DNA of 64,000 nt from assembly GCF_002909235.1 (NCBI RefSeq), contig NZ_PHQQ01000018.1:56088-120087 (forward strand), in the 5' to 3' direction. The translations under genes were made by a program, and so were the position numbers. Shown one piece after another: positions 60,693-64,000 of the stretch (its first letter is position 1; every line of letters begins with the position of its first letter). The DNA is from Arenibacter catalasegens (GTDB lineage: Bacteria; Bacteroidota; Bacteroidia; Flavobacteriales; Flavobacteriaceae). The notes beneath the pieces are model-generated. The model searched no databases and was not told where the DNA came from. It saw nothing but the letters and a program-made list of their open reading frames with translations.

Positions 60693-61688
60693 ATGAGCAA
60701 ATTAACTGCTGCAATTACTGCCGTAGGGTCTTATGTACCAGACTTTGTAATGACGAATAAGATTTTGGAAACCTTGGTAGATACCAATGATGAATGGATT
60801 ACTAGCAGGACGGGTATAAAGGAAAGAAGAATCTTAAAGGGAGAAGGTCTTGGGACATCTTATCTTGCCATAAAAGCTGCAGAGCAACTTCTGGAGAAAA
60901 GCAAACTGGATCCTAAGGAGATAGATCTTATTATTGTTGCCACTGCTACTCCAGATATGATGGTTGCTGCAACCGCTGCCTATGTTGCTTCGGAAATAGG
61001 GGCTACAAATGCCTTTGCTTACGATTTACAAGCCGCTTGTTCAAGTTTTTTATACGGAATGTCCACGGCGGCCAGTTATATTGAATCTGGACGATATAAA
61101 AAAGTGTTGCTTATTGGGGCGGATAAAATGTCCTCTATAATTGATTATACTGATAGGACTACCTGTATAATTTTTGGGGATGGTGCCGGTGCTGCCCTTT
61201 TTGAACCCAATACCGAAGGTTTAGGGCTGCAGGATGAATATTTAAGATCTGATGGCGTCGGAAGAAATTTTCTTAAAATGGATGCTGGCGGCTCCTTGCT
61301 TCCAGCCTCTGAGGAAACCGTTAAGAACAGGCAGCATTTTATATATCAGGACGGAAAATCGGTTTTCAAATTTGCGGTGACCAATATGGCAGATTCCGCA
61401 GCAAAAATAATGGAACGTAATAATTTGTCTCATGATGATGTGGATTGGTTAATACCACATCAAGCGAACAAAAGAATAATTGACGCTACCTCCAACAGAA
61501 TGGGATTGGAAGATTCCAAGGTAATGATGAATATACAGAGATACGGAAATACAACATCCGCAACGCTACCACTTTTATTGAGCGACTATGAAAGCCAGCT
61601 TAAAAAAGGTGATAATTTGGTTTTTGCAGCCTTCGGTGGTGGTTTCACCTGGGGCTCCATATATTTAAAATGGGCATACAATTCATAA
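60693..61688 (+). CDS. fabH: Beta-ketoacyl-ACP synthase III
   Basis: 331 residues. The catalytic triad is visible as C116 in 'LQAACSSFLYG', H256 in 'IPHQANKR' and N286 in 'YGNTTSA'. The closing 'FAAFGGGFTWGS' is the usual C-terminal loop. It condenses acetyl-CoA (or branched acyl-CoA) with malonyl-ACP to start fatty-acid synthesis. It is followed by both acetyl-CoA carboxylase subunits that supply malonyl-CoA, a standard Bacteroidota arrangement. Confidence 0.96.
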   Translation: MSKLTAAITAVGSYVPDFVMTNKILETLVDTNDEWITSRTGIKERRILKGEGLGTSYLAIKAAEQLLEKSKLDPKEIDLIIVATATPDMMVAATAAYVASEIGATNAFAYDLQAACSSFLYGMSTAASYIESGRYKKVLLIGADKMSSIIDYTDRTTCIIFGDGAGAALFEPNTEGLGLQDEYLRSDGVGRNFLKMDAGGSLLPASEETVKNRQHFIYQDGKSVFKFAVTNMADSAAKIMERNNLSHDDVDWLIPHQANKRIIDATSNRMGLEDSKVMMNIQRYGNTTSATLPLLLSDYESQLKKGDNLVFAAFGGGFTWGSIYLKWAYNS

Positions 61689-61721
61689 ATCTGACACAAC
61701 CTATAACCTAAAACGAACTCT

Positions 61722-62207
61722 ATGGATATTAAAGAAATTCAAAGCTTAATTAAATTTGTGGCCAAATCTGGGGCTAGTGAAGTAAAATTGGAGATGAAAG
61801 ATTTAAAGATCACCATCCGAACAGGAGCAGTTGGCCATACACATGAGCCAACCTATGTTCAACAATATCCAATGGGGAACCCTATGTCACAGCATATGGC
61901 AGCAGCACCTACAGGCTCTCCTTCGGCGGAAGTTGAGGTAAAAAATGAGGCTGATGAAAATTCAAAATATATTACCATAAAATCACCAATTATTGGAACA
62001 TTCTATAGGAAACCTTCCCCGGACAAACCAACATTTGTTGAGGTAGGGGATACTATAAATAAAGGTGATGTACTATGTGTTATTGAAGCAATGAAATTAT
62101 TCAACGATATTGAATCGGAAATATCGGGTACCATTGTGAAAGTTCTTGTAGATGATAGTTCCCCTGTAGAATTTGATCAACCTTTATTTTTGGTAGATCC
62201 ATCATAA
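61722..62207 (+). CDS. accB: Biotin carboxyl carrier protein of acetyl-CoA carboxylase
   Basis: 161 residues: an N-terminal helical region, a linker (about 45-80) rich in Pro, Ala and Ser, and a biotinyl domain with K125 in 'IEAMKLFND' as the biotinylated lysine. It carries the carboxyl group between biotin carboxylase and the carboxyltransferase. It lies 33 bases after fabH and 89 bases before accC. Confidence 0.96.
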   Translation: MDIKEIQSLIKFVAKSGASEVKLEMKDLKITIRTGAVGHTHEPTYVQQYPMGNPMSQHMAAAPTGSPSAEVEVKNEADENSKYITIKSPIIGTFYRKPSPDKPTFVEVGDTINKGDVLCVIEAMKLFNDIESEISGTIVKVLVDDSSPVEFDQPLFLVDPS

Positions 62208-62296
62208 GAAGTTTTAAATGCTAAATGTTGGATAACTCTTTTTGAGTCATTCAAAACCATTTAAAATTTAGGATACAAAATTTAAAATTTCAAAAG

Positions 62297-63649
62297 ATGT
62301 TTAAAAAGATACTTATTGCAAATAGGGGAGAAATAGCGCTACGTATTATTAGGACCTGTAAGGAAATGGGTATTAAAACGGTAGCGGTTTATTCTAAGGC
62401 GGATGAGGAAAGCTTGCACGTCCGTTTTGCGGACGAAGCGGTTTGTATAGGTCCCCCTCCAAGTAGTGAATCATATTTGAAAATACCAAATATCATTGCA
62501 GCGGCAGAAATCACAAATGCCGATGCAATTCACCCAGGATATGGTTTTCTATCAGAAAACTCCAAATTTTCCAGAATTTGTGCTGAGCACGATATAAAAT
62601 TTATTGGGGCTACAGGAGATCATATAGACAAGATGGGAGATAAGGCCACGGCCAAGGAAACCATGAAAAAGGCCGGTGTACCTTGTGTGCCCGGTTCTGA
62701 AGGCTTGCTCAAAGATGTAGCCGATGCCAAAAAAGTAGCCAAAAAAATGGGTTATCCGGTGATGATAAAGGCGACTGCTGGTGGTGGAGGTAAAGGAATG
62801 CGGGCCGTAATGTCCGAGGAAAAGATGGAAGATCTTTATAATAGTGCCGTTCAAGAAGCTACTGCTGCCTTTGGTAATGGAGGTATGTATATGGAAAAGT
62901 TGATTGAAGAACCTCGACATATAGAAATCCAGATAGTAGGAGATCAGTATGGTAAGGCTTGTCACCTTTCTGAAAGGGACTGCTCTATTCAACGTCGCCA
63001 TCAAAAATTAACGGAAGAGACCCCTTCCCCATTTATGACAGATAAATTGCGGGATGATATGGGGAAAGCTGCAGTAAAGGCTGCAGAATACATCAAGTAC
63101 GAAGGAGCAGGTACCATAGAATTTTTAGTGGACAAACACCGAAACTTCTATTTTATGGAAATGAATACCAGGATTCAGGTAGAACATCCCATAACAGAAC
63201 AGGTAATAGATTACGACCTTATTAGGGAGCAAATACTAGTTGCTGGCGGGGTACCTATTTCAGGAAAAAATTACCTTCCAAAGTTACACTCCATTGAATG
63301 TAGGATAAATGCTGAGGATCCTTACAACGGATTTAGACCTTCTCCTGGAAAAATCACCACATTACATACCCCAGGGGGCCACGGGATTAGACTGGATACA
63401 CATGTTTACAGTGGTTATACCATACCTCCCAATTATGATTCCATGATTGCAAAACTGATTACGACGGCGCAAACCAGGGAGGAAGCTATCAATAAAATGA
63501 AGCGTGCCTTGGATGAGTTTGTTATTGAAGGAATTAAGACGACTATTCCCTTCCATAGGCAACTTATGGACCATCCAGATTACTTGGCGGGCAATTATAC
63601 AACAAAGTTTATGGAAGACTTTGTAATGGCACCACAGCCAGTGGAATAA
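62297..63649 (+). CDS. accC: Biotin carboxylase subunit of acetyl-CoA carboxylase
   Basis: 450 residues. Full-length ATP-grasp enzyme: '[20 protein letters not shown]' at the N-terminus, '[14 protein letters not shown]' for ATP binding, and '[14 protein letters not shown]' with the catalytic Arg/Glu residues. It carboxylates the biotin on AccB using bicarbonate and ATP. It is the last gene of the cluster, with a large hairpin 31 bases after the stop. Confidence 0.97.
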   Translation: MFKKILIANRGEIALRIIRTCKEMGIKTVAVYSKADEESLHVRFADEAVCIGPPPSSESYLKIPNIIAAAEITNADAIHPGYGFLSENSKFSRICAEHDIKFIGATGDHIDKMGDKATAKETMKKAGVPCVPGSEGLLKDVADAKKVAKKMGYPVMIKATAGGGGKGMRAVMSEEKMEDLYNSAVQEATAAFGNGGMYMEKLIEEPRHIEIQIVGDQYGKACHLSERDCSIQRRHQKLTEETPSPFMTDKLRDDMGKAAVKAAEYIKYEGAGTIEFLVDKHRNFYFMEMNTRIQVEHPITEQVIDYDLIREQILVAGGVPISGKNYLPKLHSIECRINAEDPYNGFRPSPGKITTLHTPGGHGIRLDTHVYSGYTIPPNYDSMIAKLITTAQTREEAINKMKRALDEFVIEGIKTTIPFHRQLMDHPDYLAGNYTTKFMEDFVMAPQPVE

Positions 63650-64000
63650 CGAATAGGAATAAAAGTAAATTTATTTTAAGAGGCGGAGTAAACCGGTAGC
63701 GAACCTACCGTTTACTCCGCCTTCTTCGTAAAAGGGATTATAGGATTAAGCTTTTGTCATTGCCCTAGATATGAATTATTCACAAAAGTTGTGTGTAAAT
63801 TAGAAAAGATAGAATGAACTATCCTAAAACTCATGTTCCGTTCATTTTTTGCATCGCCCAAAAAACGAACCAAAATCCCGATAACTACCTTAGGTTTGAA
63901 TTATTATTTTTAAATCTAAAAAAGTCATATAATTGAAAACCTGTCAGCGATCCAGCGATAGCCTTAGTCATAGAACTATCCCGATATTTGGAACTGACAG
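63650..64000. other. Intergenic region at the window end
   Basis: 351 bases with no gene. After the terminator at 63681-63722 the sequence is AT-rich. CTGTCAG (63941-63947) and CTGACAG (63994-64000) form a 7-base inverted repeat ending exactly at the window edge, and CAGCGAT occurs twice near 63945-63958. A gene or repeat may continue beyond the window. Confidence 0.4.
63681..63722. terminator. Large hairpin terminator after accC
   Basis: AGGCGGAGTAAACCGGTAG (63681-63699) pairs with CTACCGTTTACTCCGCCT (63705-63722) with one bulged G, around loop CGAAC. Only a short T-rich tail follows. The long GC-rich stem makes it a strong transcription end or mRNA 3'-protecting structure. Confidence 0.7.

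Noticed and set aside
63941..64000. Inverted repeat CTGTCAG/CTGACAG as an attachment site or element end
   Set aside because: Seven bases over 60 is weak, and the window ends there, so nothing beyond can be checked.
1..64000. tRNA, rRNA or riboswitch genes
   Set aside because: No cloverleaf with conserved T-loop sequence was recognised in the gaps, and no FMN, TPP or cobalamin box was seen upstream of ribE, pdxA or the transporters. A covariance search could still find something.

Overview
The window looks like chromosomal DNA of a marine-type Flavobacteriaceae member (Bacteroidota; genus not resolvable from sequence alone). The basis is a SusC/SusD pair, flavobacterial promoters of the TTG...TAnnTTTG kind, many lipoproteins with short lipoboxes, DUF5690/DUF3784-type Bacteroidota families, and the gene order ribE, pdxA, yceD, rpmF, fabH, accB, accC. 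GC is low. There are no tRNA or rRNA genes, no CRISPR array, no prophage and no transposase.

Layout. 1-5165 is a YbhGFSR-like drug/lipid ABC exporter whose two-headed ATPase is split into two genes. 5423-12114 is a TolC / adaptor / RND pump operon ending in two small genes. 12360-17445 (minus strand) is a SusD/SusC uptake pair, divergent from 17905-27525, an operon with a sodium symporter, two tiny membrane proteins, a GH2 enzyme of the exo-glucosaminidase type, a sialidase-fold lipoprotein, a DegT aminotransferase, a glycerophosphodiesterase, a Gfo/Idh/MocA dehydrogenase and a HAD phosphatase. 27526-28496 is a gene-free, repeat-rich stretch that carries a second, decayed copy of the last 22 codons of the HAD gene.

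28497-35292 is a four-gene planctomycete-style cassette (PSD1 cytochrome protein, DUF1501 protein, beta-propeller, DUF2231-cytochrome-LRR protein). 35456-37292 holds a luciferase-like oxidoreductase and a CBM9-like lipoprotein, followed by a frameshifted small exported protein. 37978-41140 encodes three enzymes that all appear to be exported: an amidohydrolase, a Tat-targeted SelA-like PLP enzyme and a RidA-like lipoprotein. 41484-49155 combines a GlpT-like DUF5690 transporter, an alkaline-phosphatase-fold lipoprotein, an MBL hydrolase, a class III PLP enzyme resembling aminophosphonate/phosphoethanolamine lyases, and a purple-acid-phosphatase-like enzyme. I read this as a candidate organophosphorus scavenging module.

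49326-49857 is a ParE/RelE toxin-antitoxin pair. 50196-52004 encodes an unclassified 602-residue protein, probably a TIM barrel, with a cysteine-rich C-terminal half. 52372-56976 holds a TauE exporter, a second sodium symporter, a NagX/HGSNAT-like acetyltransferase and an esterase. 57072-63649 is core housekeeping: riboflavin, pyridoxal phosphate, L32 and fatty-acid initiation. The most unusual parts are the exported PLP/RidA trio, the organophosphorus module and the repeat region with the duplicated gene tail.
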